DNA of 39,003 nt from Candidatus Cloacimonadota bacterium. Lineage in GTDB: Bacteria; Cloacimonadota; Cloacimonadia; JGIOTU-2. A program made the translations under genes and the position numbers. Each line of letters starts with the position of its first letter. The stretch's first letter is position 1. Shown here piece after piece: positions 18,101 to 26,123 of this stretch. The notes below the pieces were generated by a model. The model saw only the letters and a program-made list of their open reading frames with translations. It was not told where the DNA came from and did no database searches. The DNA lies in assembly GCA_014382495.1 (NCBI GenBank), contig JACNJR010000041.1, positions 1-39,003 on the forward strand. The letters run 5' to 3'.

Positions 18101-20848
18101 TATAGAAACATTTCTTAGGACATTTCCTGATTGAGTTACAGTTGTGCCTGTGATATACGCTTCATAAGGAGTTAATTCAATATTTTGATTGGAAATTGTT
18201 TGACCTGGTCCAACTGTAATATCAAGTGTATCGCCTTCGTCGCAGATAAAACCATTTTTCTCAGCCCAAATTTTATATGTTGCAGAATAGAGATTTAATT
18301 CGTAATTTCCATCATTATCCGAATTTGTCCCTTGGATATAAGAGCCATTGCTGACTTTAAAACCGGTTATTTGAGCATTTGCAATGCTGTTTCCAGAAGA
18401 AAGAATTGTTCCAGAAATTACGCTTGCATTTGGATTCAAAACAAAATTTATACCTTGAATAGTTTGTCCTGCGCCAATAGAAATTGTCTGCGGTTCACTG
18501 CTTGTGTATCCACTTTTAGTTGCTGAGACAAGATATGTTTCGGGACTTACATCGATACTATAATTTCCTGAATTATCTGTAATATCCTGATTGTCGCCGG
18601 CAAAAACAGTTACATCGGAAAGTCCGCTCCCGCTTGATGTTACCGTTCCTTCTATATAGCTGTCGTCAGGAAGAAGTATGAAATTTATACCATTGACAGT
18701 TTCGCCGACAGAAAGATTTAATTGATGTGTATTTTGGGAAGTATAATTATCAAAAATTGCGGTTAATTCATAATTTCCACTTAAAAGATTTAATGTATAA
18801 TTTCCATATTCATTTGTATAAGTGCTAACCGGATTTCCTGCAGATGGAGTAGCTCTTATCTCAACATCTTCTAATACAATAACGCTATTATTTGCATTTC
18901 CATTGACGATATTCGCTTGAGGTGTAAGTATAATATCACTCAAAGTCATTGATGAAGGAGATGAGATTGTAATATCAACAATAGTAGGGTCTGGCGAATA
19001 ATATCCATTTTTCTGCGCATAGATAGACCATTCGCCAAGTTCCAATCCATTAAATTGATATAAACCACTTGAATTTGTAGATTTTGTTCGTGTGATATCA
19101 CCTTTTGTTGCAGTAACAGTTACACAAGAAAGAGGAACGCCAGAAGTATTCTTCACGGCACCTGTTACATCTTTATCGTTCAAAACTAACACCAAATCAT
19201 CAAGATTTGCATTCTCGCCTAAACCGATGTTATATTCTATTGAAGATTGAAGCGAATAACTTTCTTTATCCGCAGTGATTGTCCACATTCCGGGAATAAC
19301 AGCGATAGAATAATTTCCGTTTGAAGTCGTATTTGTTCTGATTTCCCCATCATCTTTTTCAGCCGTAATCTCACAATTTTCTATAAGATATCCATTTGTG
19401 TCTACAACTGAACCATAAAAGAAACAGGTAGAATATTCTAAAGTTATTGGCACATATACAGTATCACCTGGCACAATTAGGTTTGCAGTTTCAGAATTCG
19501 TTTCGTATCCTTCTTTGCTGGCGGTAAGAATGTATTCTCCAAGTGGAAGTGTTTTGTATTCATATCCTGACTGTCCAACCGATAATGGAATATTATCGCC
19601 AGAACCTTCAACAGGGTCAATGATAACATTTGCAAAACCAATTCCAATCAAATCTTCTTCAACTTCGTGATTGACAAATATCTTAAATGTTCCGACCGGA
19701 ATATGATATGTAAATTCAAATGTTTCGCTGCAAGCACTATTTCCATCTTCGTCGGAAGCAATTACTTTCCAAACATATCTCGCATCAACCAAAATTGAAC
19801 TCGCATTGAAATCGATTAAATTATTTGTTGTAACTTCATTCCAAACTGGATATTGAACTTCGCTTCCAGATTCAATTATTATTTCAGAAAGATAAATATG
19901 GTAAGTTGCTGCTTCTTCTACATCACTCCATTCGAATGTGATGTAATCGTCGCCATCGATAATTGTTGTGTCGCCTGGAGTTGTGTTTTCTGGACTAATG
20001 AGTTCTGGTGCTTCGATTGTAATTTCTGCTGCATAAGTAAATCCAAACGGGGTTGATGCAACATCTGAAGTCAAAAGCGGGTCATTGCCGTAATTATTCA
20101 TAACAATCCAATTATAGTCAATTTCATTAACAAGTGGCGGAGCATCGTATGAAAAATTTCCAGATGGATCGGGGGAGCCATAATCTGCGAAATTATTTGG
20201 AGTAATTACCGACCAAATTGGATTTAGTCCAGTTACAACTAAATTGCCTTCGTTATCGTGAGTAAGCGAAAAAGGGCTGTCTGACAAAATTAAAAAATAA
20301 TATGGCACACCTGGATTAGTATCCCAACTAAAAGTAGGCACTTGTTCTTCAATCACTGTTCCATTTGCTGGTGCATTCATACTTACTGCATCCGATGATT
20401 CAATAATTAGCTGAAATTCTGCTGAGGTCCACTCTTGCACCGCATTGTATATTACGCAATAATAAACTCCAACTCCAATTCCAATATCATCTGCACACGT
20501 TTCAATACTTGATCCATCGTTAATATTTACGCCAAAACCCGAAATTCCGCTTGGTATATAATTATCTATTTCAGTTCCACCTGGAGCAGTTGAATAATAC
20601 AAAATACCTAAACTATCTTCTGGAAGCCAGGAAATTCCAAATGTTTCATCTGCTTTGAAGAGATCCATCGGAATTTCTATCAACACAATTTCATTATCAC
20701 GATTTGAAGGGTTAAAAAGTAAATCCTGATTTATATTGCTTTCTGAAAATAGATTAAAATTTGCCGAAAGAAAATTGAAGTTTGCTATAAATATTCCAAA
20801 GCAAATCAAAATTACAAATTTTCTAATGTTCAATTTTTTCATTTTCAT
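12140..20848 (-). CDS. Giant secreted repeat protein (about 23 carboxypeptidase-regulatory-like domains, FlgD-type C-terminal domain)
   Basis: At 2902 residues this is the largest gene here. A signal peptide (about 1-29, cut after FLSA) is followed by a beta-rich domain to ~150, two Ig/FN3-like domains to ~380 (TFSWDTNPGVPYYFLILSDS; FEWSDVEEAATYHIYLS), then about 23 repeats of ~85 residues to ~2335. Each repeat has the pattern [ST]-[IV]-x-G-x-[VI], N/D-V/A-x-[VI], T-[TN]-x-x-G-x-[FY], G-x-[YW]-x-[IV]-x-[AI]-x-K-x-x-Y. A mixed region to ~2790 includes a bacterial Ig-like segment (VFWSLSDSTIGEIEQ), and ~2800-2902 is a FlgD/sorting-type domain (LLPNPFSPYD, AKIYTLTGTLVRTI, LNWDGMTKNG, NGRYVIQII). 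It is probably exported by a type IX-like route and displayed as a long fibre or adhesin; ligand unknown. Its ATG overlaps the upstream stop (TAATG), implying coupled translation. Confidence 0.85.
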   Translation of the reverse strand: MKMKKLNIRKFVILICFGIFIANFNFLSANFNLFSESNINQDLLFNPSNRDNEIVLIEIPMDLFKADETFGISWLPEDSLGILYYSTAPGGTEIDNYIPSGISGFGVNINDGSSIETCADDIGIGVGVYYCVIYNAVQEWTSAEFQLIIESSDAVSMNAPANGTVIEEQVPTFSWDTNPGVPYYFLILSDSPFSLTHDNEGNLVVTGLNPIWSVITPNNFADYGSPDPSGNFSYDAPPLVNEIDYNWIVMNNYGNDPLLTSDVASTPFGFTYAAEITIEAPELISPENTTPGDTTIIDGDDYITFEWSDVEEAATYHIYLSEIIIESGSEVQYPVWNEVTTNNLIDFNASSILVDARYVWKVIASDEDGNSACSETFEFTYHIPVGTFKIFVNHEVEEDLIGIGFANVIIDPVEGSGDNIPLSVGQSGYEYKTLPLGEYILTASKEGYETNSETANLIVPGDTVYVPITLEYSTCFFYGSVVDTNGYLIENCEITAEKDDGEIRTNTTSNGNYSIAVIPGMWTITADKESYSLQSSIEYNIGLGENANLDDLVLVLNDKDVTGAVKNTSGVPLSCVTVTATKGDITRTKSTNSSGLYQFNGLELGEWSIYAQKNGYYSPDPTIVDITISSPSSMTLSDIILTPQANIVNGNANNSVIVLEDVEIRATPSAGNPVSTYTNEYGNYTLNLLSGNYELTAIFDNYTSQNTHQLNLSVGETVNGINFILLPDDSYIEGTVTSSGSGLSDVTVFAGDNQDITDNSGNYSIDVSPETYLVSATKSGYTSSEPQTISIGAGQTIQGINFVLNPNASVISGTILSSGNSIANAQITGFKVSNGSYIQGTNSDNDGNYELNLYSATYKIWAEKNGFICDEGDTLDITVGPGQTISNQNIELTPYEAYITGTTVTQSGNVLRNVSIDIEEVNNPENSYSTVSGVYGNFSLIVTPLVEYNIIGSKTGYSSDEATTEVPLELEQSFSTELTLSALSSSVNGYVKSYDYEGNLYPLGQVTIQAVQDTNTFQTTSASNGEFTLGISQGEYEITAYKNGYLQNTINLEINPGSTIDTTLFLEENFSTIQGTITDATIGNSIENAFISANLSSGGGGATYSNSSGFYILENILPGFYYTITITKENYEIEILTNIVIPAGATITKNAELTSLTSTLKVEVVNQNSNPLSNVTISAENDLTGVITSDVTNSDGFCQLTGLAGYVEYNISASKTNYVCDDTLITIEPNETLTLKFTMELTNASITGKVIDDESIGLGNVEVCAVSLDGFSGNTTTDPVGNFTLQNLNPNRDYVITLSLEDYTDVQPDTIPLYQASYDTTLIMIPNNKSITGVVVDQEGNTLENVDVTATSPTASSAGITNSDGQFSLQELAPYETYTVATDKYQQGWENTDTVFTIEDDPVNSMPNSLTMSLHTSEFVGTVTNDVTGDPVQGAMITIQAENGNTYSGTSQPDGTYSIKFLYEGNYDFTISKQSYETKIIDSVYVAHRSETTQNIDLTYTDSIDISGYLIDTDNRPIDSTSINLFNQEQLLSDTTDSGGLFIFENVNPYTTTTIGSNLPSDDYDNADTLISVETENITNINLVIDIHSAKISGIIEDTTSNPISNAEVVLAFGDEIQNFITSENGNYEFSYLYEENYELSATRPGYVAQSEMLDLEDFEILNYNFQLEPELGSISGIVKNSEETFLKNVIVTLCHNDEEFIDTTSAAGVFSISNLQELHNYSLTCSKLGYNDYSHPDSLTTDSTDVSITLDMIPNSVLGTVYDDGVEVGSSLITAKNLDGFSNETYSNEFGDFSITGLSGYYDIWAEVGDDLVSQFQGIGIENGQPICIDIELMQASHIIGEVYYNDNPKAGVIVYASNIMSGQVMSDVTDSNGKFDVPGITAGTYDISIILEGFTAEETFPQVEIDEGQTVELPRFNLSFLENSISGGVYENESKDGIANAKVKLFKNDEVIDSLVTTSNGSILFSNLEDGIYHVSVSHLGYEDIPDTIVSLSGGISDPSTVDFYLTQKLLTIFGLVKNTNSEPLQAAVVFAERNGNTYSDTTDAEGSYSIQVDSIGIYSIYAEKENYYISEISEIELTSDQNNCYLELILQPKPSKLTGEIWIINKSTDHPNTVHPTSATIILECPENDFEEEISLSQYEFDELSDGNYDLSINATYESINFNFQELDISVSIGDSVYRYNEFIYNPNAANVSGFIKMEDEALPSANIILKDSTNFPIDTTSTNQYGEYIFTDLEDGIYNLQIEAEYDNELFSHDILNISITDDTTIDYTFDYVLCSIEFTITEDGSTPIQNVSVKITSANFNTTIYTDSTGNCSTDSTLHTREYSILISKSTGSFGDYINPLSYTLTLDTLRCYSQEKQLPLQFDKSQIVSQSALDSIKISLHKGTYNDQVFLHYKDADNNEYEIEMTDENDTLLIFKIPPQLKSGDITFWFNSQSDTLGITFSNQSSPYIWTLTSEGMLSHDYSNITPNEALFAYNQETTFEANLWDDAGNCLNDSVDVSGSVFWSLSDSTIGEIEQIPDEKRLILFKAADNNGIGKIKAKVTLKEITIRLETEDIQVKDMHLANLLIDGPNEIQNNESCSFTVSAEGSSMYVDFFEFEPVDSIIGTLEKVQESILYNPDSNFVGQFDLEVWAFDPNDGTEVTAEKQITVYIKLDFPNSPDTLYSGEGCNLTLPEAMLSSGSAKLYLEKVQVSPMQETTVTSELMASVFDIRSTANFAKMPGIIFEFDEGIDLSGIFIAYWDVEKLEWVDASSNGNRKNYEYLQLDSIPCLGEYGVVAESKQLGIYDLKLLPNPFSPYDQIGKNMGLQIIFKISSKISRYPKITAKIYTLTGTLVRTIAENRPMLKGNYEAGEEFTLNWDGMTKNGKMARNGRYVIQIIAEDANHKEEIVKTIILIK
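13845..19700 (-). repeat. Array of about 23 carboxypeptidase-regulatory-like repeats within the giant gene
   Basis: Reading the translation, 23 successive units can be aligned, for example SITGKVIDDESIGLGNVEV, EFVGTVTNDVTGDPVQGAM, KISGIIEDTTSNPISNAEV and NVSGFIKMEDEALPSANII as unit starts. Unit length is 70-100 residues, averaging ~85. The units are clearly related in protein but strongly diverged in DNA, with no near-identical pair seen, so the array looks old rather than recently expanded. Boundaries are approximate. Confidence 0.8.
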
Positions 20849-22566
20849 TAAAACTCATAAGTCAATGTTGTTCTCAAAATTGGTGAAGGCAAAGCGATTA
20901 GATTTAAATCGATAAATGAATTTTTATAAACTCTGAAACCAAAACCAATTGCTAAAGAACCAAGCGGGATATTTTTCATTGGCTCAACTGTTTCGTCATT
21001 ATCATCTTTGAAACCTTCTAATATCTGGTCGGCAAGAATAAACTGTCCGCTTATTGCCAATCTTCCGTAGCCGACTGCAAACTTGAAATTGTGCTGCATC
21101 TTTAATCCAAGTGTGTAGCTCTTGTGGGTTGTATCTGCATAATCTATGAAATCGCCATTTTCACTCTTATTTCTGCCGTCTTCATATACATCACATTCAT
21201 AATGAAAAGAGAGTTCTCCTAAGGGTTTTTTATAAGATAAGATAAATTTCCAAGGACCATTTTTTGCTGCTGCGCTAAATTCAATTCCACCGGGATAAGA
21301 TAATTCCAGTATATTACTTTCGTAAACGGTTCTGTTTGTATATGTAAGTTCAGCAGGTTTTAGCAGTTCCATGTCAAAAAGTTCCTCGCCATCTAAATTT
21401 AATGCCCCAAGAGTATGTTGAACGATTCTTAAAGAGCCGTTAAGATTTGCTTTTTTCGGCAAATTATAAACAGCATCAAGATATAGCCAATTGTTGGGCT
21501 TATAACTACACGCAAGTTTTGCGCCAAACAGATTTTTATGAAAATCTATTTCAATCGAATCATTCAAAGTATTTCTATAACTAACATTGGGGTCATTAAA
21601 AGCAACATTAATATCGATATCGCCGCCAGTTTGACGAATCATACCGTTTATTTTTGCAGTTAGGTTTGAAACAATGTTACAATCCAAAAAATTCACTCCG
21701 ATTCCGACAGACAAATCGTCACTAATTTTTCTCCCGAATCCAATATCCACTTGGCTAAAATCAATATTAAGATTAGAAAAAAGTTCAATGCCAAGAGGAA
21801 CCAATGTTGTTTCAAGATTTCCATCACTATTTGTCGAAGTATCTTTTATAGTTACAGAAATTCCGTTTCCGATAAGTTCAAAATCAAGCATCAAAGGTTT
21901 ATGAAAAGCGATTCCCCAGCTTCCAAATTCTGTTTGTGAAAATGTATAAGCGAAACCATTCAATCCGCCTATCTGCCCGCCGAAAATATCTATTTCTGGA
22001 TATGTTGGCTCCAAATCTTCAGATTTCATATCTTCAATTCCGTTATCAACTTGCGTCTCTATCATATTGTTCAATTGCCAATAATAATCGCCAGCATTCA
22101 CGGAAAATGATGGGCTGTAATCCAGCGATAATTTTCTCACATTTATTGGAATTTCTATCCTACTAATTTCAAAATCTTTAAGAATTCCAATTAAATCTTT
22201 TCTGGAAGTTTTTTCCACAGGAAAAATCAACGGCACGCCGTCAATTTCCAATCTATCCACAGCTTTTTTTAGGTATTCTATCGATGCTTTTTCAATATCG
22301 ATTGTTGTATATTTCTCGATGAAAACAAGTCCCGCAGGATTGTTGCAAGCAAGGGATGGGTCGTTAATTATCGAAGAAATAGTATTGCCAAAGTTGCTGC
22401 TGTGCGCTCCAATTCCCATCAAGGCGCTGCTATAAAATTTAAAGTTAATTTTATGATTCCCACCTTCAAATGTCGTTATTTCATTATCTGCTAAAAGTGG
22501 AGAAATTAAAATAAATAAAATGACAAAATTACTTATTAAAAATTTCACAATTTTTTTCTTATTCAT
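20848..22566 (-). CDS. Outer-membrane beta-barrel protein (FadL/PorV-like)
   Basis: The 572-residue product has a signal peptide (about 1-26, cut after SPLLA). The mature start contains SSALMGIGAHSSNFGNTISS, then IINDPSLACNNPAGLVFIEK, a variant of the PorV-family signature in which small residues and an asparagine-proline-alanine-glycine turn open the barrel. Alternating amphipathic strands continue to the end (PILRTTLTYEF, with the terminal aromatic usual for barrel insertion). No lipobox is present. It begins 14 bp after the TPR-barrel gene and its stop overlaps the start of the giant gene. A transport or anchoring role for the giant protein is inferred from this arrangement only; the precise family is not recognised. 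Confidence 0.7.
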   Translation of the reverse strand: MNKKKIVKFLISNFVILFILISPLLADNEITTFEGGNHKINFKFYSSALMGIGAHSSNFGNTISSIINDPSLACNNPAGLVFIEKYTTIDIEKASIEYLKKAVDRLEIDGVPLIFPVEKTSRKDLIGILKDFEISRIEIPINVRKLSLDYSPSFSVNAGDYYWQLNNMIETQVDNGIEDMKSEDLEPTYPEIDIFGGQIGGLNGFAYTFSQTEFGSWGIAFHKPLMLDFELIGNGISVTIKDTSTNSDGNLETTLVPLGIELFSNLNIDFSQVDIGFGRKISDDLSVGIGVNFLDCNIVSNLTAKINGMIRQTGGDIDINVAFNDPNVSYRNTLNDSIEIDFHKNLFGAKLACSYKPNNWLYLDAVYNLPKKANLNGSLRIVQHTLGALNLDGEELFDMELLKPAELTYTNRTVYESNILELSYPGGIEFSAAAKNGPWKFILSYKKPLGELSFHYECDVYEDGRNKSENGDFIDYADTTHKSYTLGLKMQHNFKFAVGYGRLAISGQFILADQILEGFKDDNDETVEPMKNIPLGSLAIGFGFRVYKNSFIDLNLIALPSPILRTTLTYEF

Positions 22567-22580
22567 CGATTGATTTCGTG

Positions 22581-25500
22581 TTAAAATTTTATCATACTTT
22601 CGAGTGAAAATGCGATTCCTTTTGTGTTTCCAGGATTTGGTGAACCATAATTTCTGATATCAAAATTAAGTTCCAAATGTTCAAAATCTAAACCACTTCC
22701 AAACGAATAATAAGTTGCTTCGCCAAATCCAAATTCTGCGCGAAATGGCATCCAACTTAGCAAACGATAATCTGTCAAAAGTGAAATTTTAGCTTTTTTA
22801 GAAGTAAAAATACTATTCTCAAATCCTTGCTGATAATCAAGATAAAATGTTAGATTTTTCCATCGATATGTCCCTTCCAAGTGAAGTTCTAATGGGATTT
22901 TCTGCTCAATATTTCCAATCGAAAATGAAGTATCAGAATCGACAATTAATGAGTCGTCAAAATCAGCAAAAAAGATTGAATCGGCAGAAATATTGAAATG
23001 ATGTTCTTCACATTTTTCAGTCCAATTTATATTTCCAAATAAATTTTTCAGAGAGAATCCGACCGCAAATTTTCTATTAATTTGAGAAAAAATTCCGACA
23101 TCAGTTCGAAATCCTGTTCCAGCCGGAACGGAAATTTCTTTATTATCCGAATCGTATCCAGCACTTTTCAAAATCAATTCATTTTCGAAAGAGAATCCAG
23201 CATCTGATGAGCAGAAATTTGATTCAGATTGTTCAAGTTTTGCGTAAGCCAATCCAGTTAAATATCCAAAACTTATTCCTGCATAAACTGGTGGAAAATT
23301 TTTAAGAAAAGGGAGAAATTTTGATGCTGAAAGTTTTTCTCCATATCCAAATTTTGTTTCAACAAACGAAACAAATTCCATATTATTATTCGGAAATTTA
23401 TAAACTGTTTCCCACTCATTTCCATTTAGAAGCAAATCAAAAAATTCTTTGGAAATATTTACAGAACTTGCGATTATTATGTCGTTTGTCAAAGCAAAAT
23501 TTGATAATGAAAATGAACAAATTGGTGCCACTAAATTGATTTCAGAATCGATTCCAAAACCTTCATCAGGAATGTAATCCAGAAAATCCTGTTTATCATT
23601 TTCAGACAAATTTTTGCCCATCAAATCATTGTAATAATCGATTGAAAATGAGTTATTTGAAATATCAAAATTGGATTGAAACAAGTTCATCGAAAAAGAA
23701 TTTTCTTTCAATCCGAGATAAGCGGGATTCCATTTCAGTGATTGAAATCCAGATTTTTTTGAAAGATAAATCATCTTTTCCGCTTCTATCTTTTGCTCAA
23801 ATATTTTTTGAATCGCTTCGAGCGAATTTTGAAGAATTATAATTTCTGGATTATCATCTTTCAATTTTTGCTTGCGAATTTTTAGAGCTTTTTGGTAAAA
23901 TATTTTTGCTTGTGTATATTTTTTTTGACTAAAATATAGTTCGGCGAGATTGGCTTGAATCACAGCAACTTGCAGATGTCCATCGCCAAAAACTTTTTTT
24001 CTGATTTTCAATACTTCATTGAACAGAGATTCTGCTTTGGGAAAATTTTTCTGAATCAGATACAAAACTGCGAGATTATTTTTTGAAGTTGCAATTGTAG
24101 GATGTCCTGATTCAACATTTTTCTTTTTGATTTCCAAAGAGCGTTTATACATCAGCTCGGCTTCTTGATAATTTTTCTGTTCCCTATAGACAGCAGCAAG
24201 ATTGTTCAGTGTCGTCGCAACTTGCATATGAGTGGTTCCGAGCGTCTTTTCAAAAATATCCAAAGCTTGAAGATAAAATGATTCTGCTTCACCATATTCT
24301 TCTTTCGCAAAGTAGAGCAATCCAAGGCTATTCAAGGTTTGAGCGACATCTTGATGTATTTCGCCAAACACTTTTTTGCGAATTTTTAATGCCCGTTTGA
24401 GCAGCAAATCGGTATTTGAATATCTACCTTTGATTCTATACAATTCTGCAATATTATTCAGAGAAGTTGCGATATCAGGATGATTTGGATCTAAAATTTC
24501 TTCACGAATAGATAATGCTTTTTCGAATTTTTCTTCAGCCGCATCATAAAGATTTTGTGCAAAATAAATCAGCGCAAGATTGTTTAACGATTTTGCGACA
24601 TCTGGATGTTTAGCATCAAAAATTTTCTTTCGAATATTTATAGATTTTTTAGCCAAAATTTCTGCTTGCTCATAATTTTTCAAACGCCGATAAATCAGAG
24701 CCAAATTGTCTTGAGATTCTGCAATTTTTGGATGTTCAATATCGAAAATTTCTTTGCGTATTTTCAATGCCTGTTTTGCAAATTTTTTAGCTTCGGAATA
24801 TGCACCTTGTTCGAAATAAAGTAAGGCCAAATTGTCCAAATCTGTAGCGATATTTGGATGATTTTCACCAAAAATGTCTCTATCGTTTTTTAACACTTCT
24901 TTGAAGATTGGTTCCGCCTTTGAGTAAAGTCCGATTTTTCTGTAAATTAAAGCTAGTTCGTGTTTTATAGAAGTTACGATTGGATGCTTGGTGCCAAGAA
25001 CTTGCTGAATTGTTTCAATTGCATCTTTCAAAAGAGGTGCCGCTTTATCGTATTTTCCTTTAGTAATATATGATTTCGCAAGATTTTTCCGATAAATTGC
25101 AATCGTTGGATGATTTGGATTTAATATTTTTTGAATCGTTTGGAGAGATTCTTCGAATAGAGATTCCGCCTTTTCATACTCGCCTTGAGTATAATGAAGC
25201 ATTCCCAAATTATTTTGGGATTGTGCTACATCGGGATGATTTTTACCAAAAAATTCTTTTCGAATTTCGAGTGAGCATTCGTATAAAGATTTTGCCTTAT
25301 CGTATTGACCTTGCGTATAATAGAGCATTGCGAGATTATTCTGCGATTGCGCCACATCCGGATGATTCGAACCGAAAGATTGCTTTCTGATTTCCAAAGA
25401 TTGTTTGAAAAGTTTTTCTGCTTTTGAATATTCGCTTTGATAACGATATAATTCTCCAAGATTATTTAATGTGCTCGCCATTTGCAATGGATTTGTTTCA

Positions 25501-26063
25501 GATGATTCTTGGTAAATTTTCAACGCTCGCTTATACAACGGTTCGGCTTTAGAATATTCTCCTTGAATATGATAAACTAGTGCCAAACTATTCAAAGATT
25601 CAGCAATATTGGGACTATTTTCAGCAGAAATATTTTCACGAATTTCTAATGATTGTTTGGAAAATGATTCTGCTTTTTTGTAATTTCCTTGTGCGTAATA
25701 GAGCAGTGCTAAACTGTTTAGCGTTTGTGCTACATCAGAATGATTTGTTCCAAAAATGTTTTTACGAATCTCCAAAGAGCGCTTGTAAAGAATTTCTGCT
25801 TCGTCGTATTGACTTTGAATATGGTAAAGCAGAGCAAGATTATCTGCTGATTCCGCAACTTCGGGATGCGTTTTTCCGAAAGTATTTTCTGCGACTTTTA
25901 GAGCTTTTTCTGCAACAAGCACAGCTTCAGAATAATTGCCATTTTGATATAACTGAATTGAATTTTCAGTTAATGAAATCCACAATGAATCTTGAGAATA
26001 TACCAATCCAAATATCAAAGAAAATAGCAAGGCAAGCAAAATTTTTAGATTTTTATTTTTCAT
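22581..26063 (-). CDS. TPR array fused to an outer-membrane beta-barrel-like domain
   Basis: From the ATG at 26063 the product is 1160 residues: a signal peptide (about 1-23, cut near LVYS), then about 17 tetratricopeptide repeats of 42 residues in the kinesin-light-chain style (HPDVAQSQNNLAMLYYTQGQ and Y-x-K-A-x-x-L-x-x-x-S-L-E-I-R-K units), a short helical linker near 750, and a ~390-residue beta-rich C-terminal domain beginning LKWNPAYLGLKENSFSMNLF and ending in IAFSLESMIKF. The barrel part resembles PorV/PorQ-like outer-membrane proteins. The TPR part would lie in the periplasm and hold partner proteins. The frame opens at a TTG (26078) five codons earlier, but the ATG has the better position after GAAAG. 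It sits between the lipoprotein and the second barrel. Confidence 0.75.
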   Translation of the reverse strand: MKNKNLKILLALLFSLIFGLVYSQDSLWISLTENSIQLYQNGNYSEAVLVAEKALKVAENTFGKTHPEVAESADNLALLYHIQSQYDEAEILYKRSLEIRKNIFGTNHSDVAQTLNSLALLYYAQGNYKKAESFSKQSLEIRENISAENSPNIAESLNSLALVYHIQGEYSKAEPLYKRALKIYQESSETNPLQMASTLNNLGELYRYQSEYSKAEKLFKQSLEIRKQSFGSNHPDVAQSQNNLAMLYYTQGQYDKAKSLYECSLEIRKEFFGKNHPDVAQSQNNLGMLHYTQGEYEKAESLFEESLQTIQKILNPNHPTIAIYRKNLAKSYITKGKYDKAAPLLKDAIETIQQVLGTKHPIVTSIKHELALIYRKIGLYSKAEPIFKEVLKNDRDIFGENHPNIATDLDNLALLYFEQGAYSEAKKFAKQALKIRKEIFDIEHPKIAESQDNLALIYRRLKNYEQAEILAKKSINIRKKIFDAKHPDVAKSLNNLALIYFAQNLYDAAEEKFEKALSIREEILDPNHPDIATSLNNIAELYRIKGRYSNTDLLLKRALKIRKKVFGEIHQDVAQTLNSLGLLYFAKEEYGEAESFYLQALDIFEKTLGTTHMQVATTLNNLAAVYREQKNYQEAELMYKRSLEIKKKNVESGHPTIATSKNNLAVLYLIQKNFPKAESLFNEVLKIRKKVFGDGHLQVAVIQANLAELYFSQKKYTQAKIFYQKALKIRKQKLKDDNPEIIILQNSLEAIQKIFEQKIEAEKMIYLSKKSGFQSLKWNPAYLGLKENSFSMNLFQSNFDISNNSFSIDYYNDLMGKNLSENDKQDFLDYIPDEGFGIDSEINLVAPICSFSLSNFALTNDIIIASSVNISKEFFDLLLNGNEWETVYKFPNNNMEFVSFVETKFGYGEKLSASKFLPFLKNFPPVYAGISFGYLTGLAYAKLEQSESNFCSSDAGFSFENELILKSAGYDSDNKEISVPAGTGFRTDVGIFSQINRKFAVGFSLKNLFGNINWTEKCEEHHFNISADSIFFADFDDSLIVDSDTSFSIGNIEQKIPLELHLEGTYRWKNLTFYLDYQQGFENSIFTSKKAKISLLTDYRLLSWMPFRAEFGFGEATYYSFGSGLDFEHLELNFDIRNYGSPNPGNTKGIAFSLESMIKF
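23855..25990 (-). repeat. Tandem TPR-coding repeats (126-bp period)
   Basis: About 17 consecutive 42-residue units are visible. Units six and seven are the closest (both NHPDVAQSQNNL followed by A/GML and a YTQG turn), and their DNA around 25185-25400 is also similar, suggesting a duplication more recent than the rest. The last unit (DNPEIIILQNSLEAIQ) is decayed. Confidence 0.85.
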
Positions 26064-26123
26064 TTTCAATTCTTTCAAATTATGCTGAAGACAGCGACCT
26101 CGGAAAATTTACTCTTCCCATAA

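Noticed and set aside
22581-26063. CRISPR-like or satellite repeat array
   Set aside because: The 126-bp periodicity is in frame, diverged and encodes TPR units; there are no spacers between identical repeats.
26064-26078. TTG start for the TPR-barrel gene
   Set aside because: The ATG five codons downstream gives a normal signal peptide; the earlier codons add nothing recognisable.
26079-26123. Small hairpin GCTG-TCTT-CAGC between the lipoprotein and TPR-barrel genes
   Set aside because: The 4-bp stem is too short and has no T tract, so it is not a credible terminator or regulatory structure.
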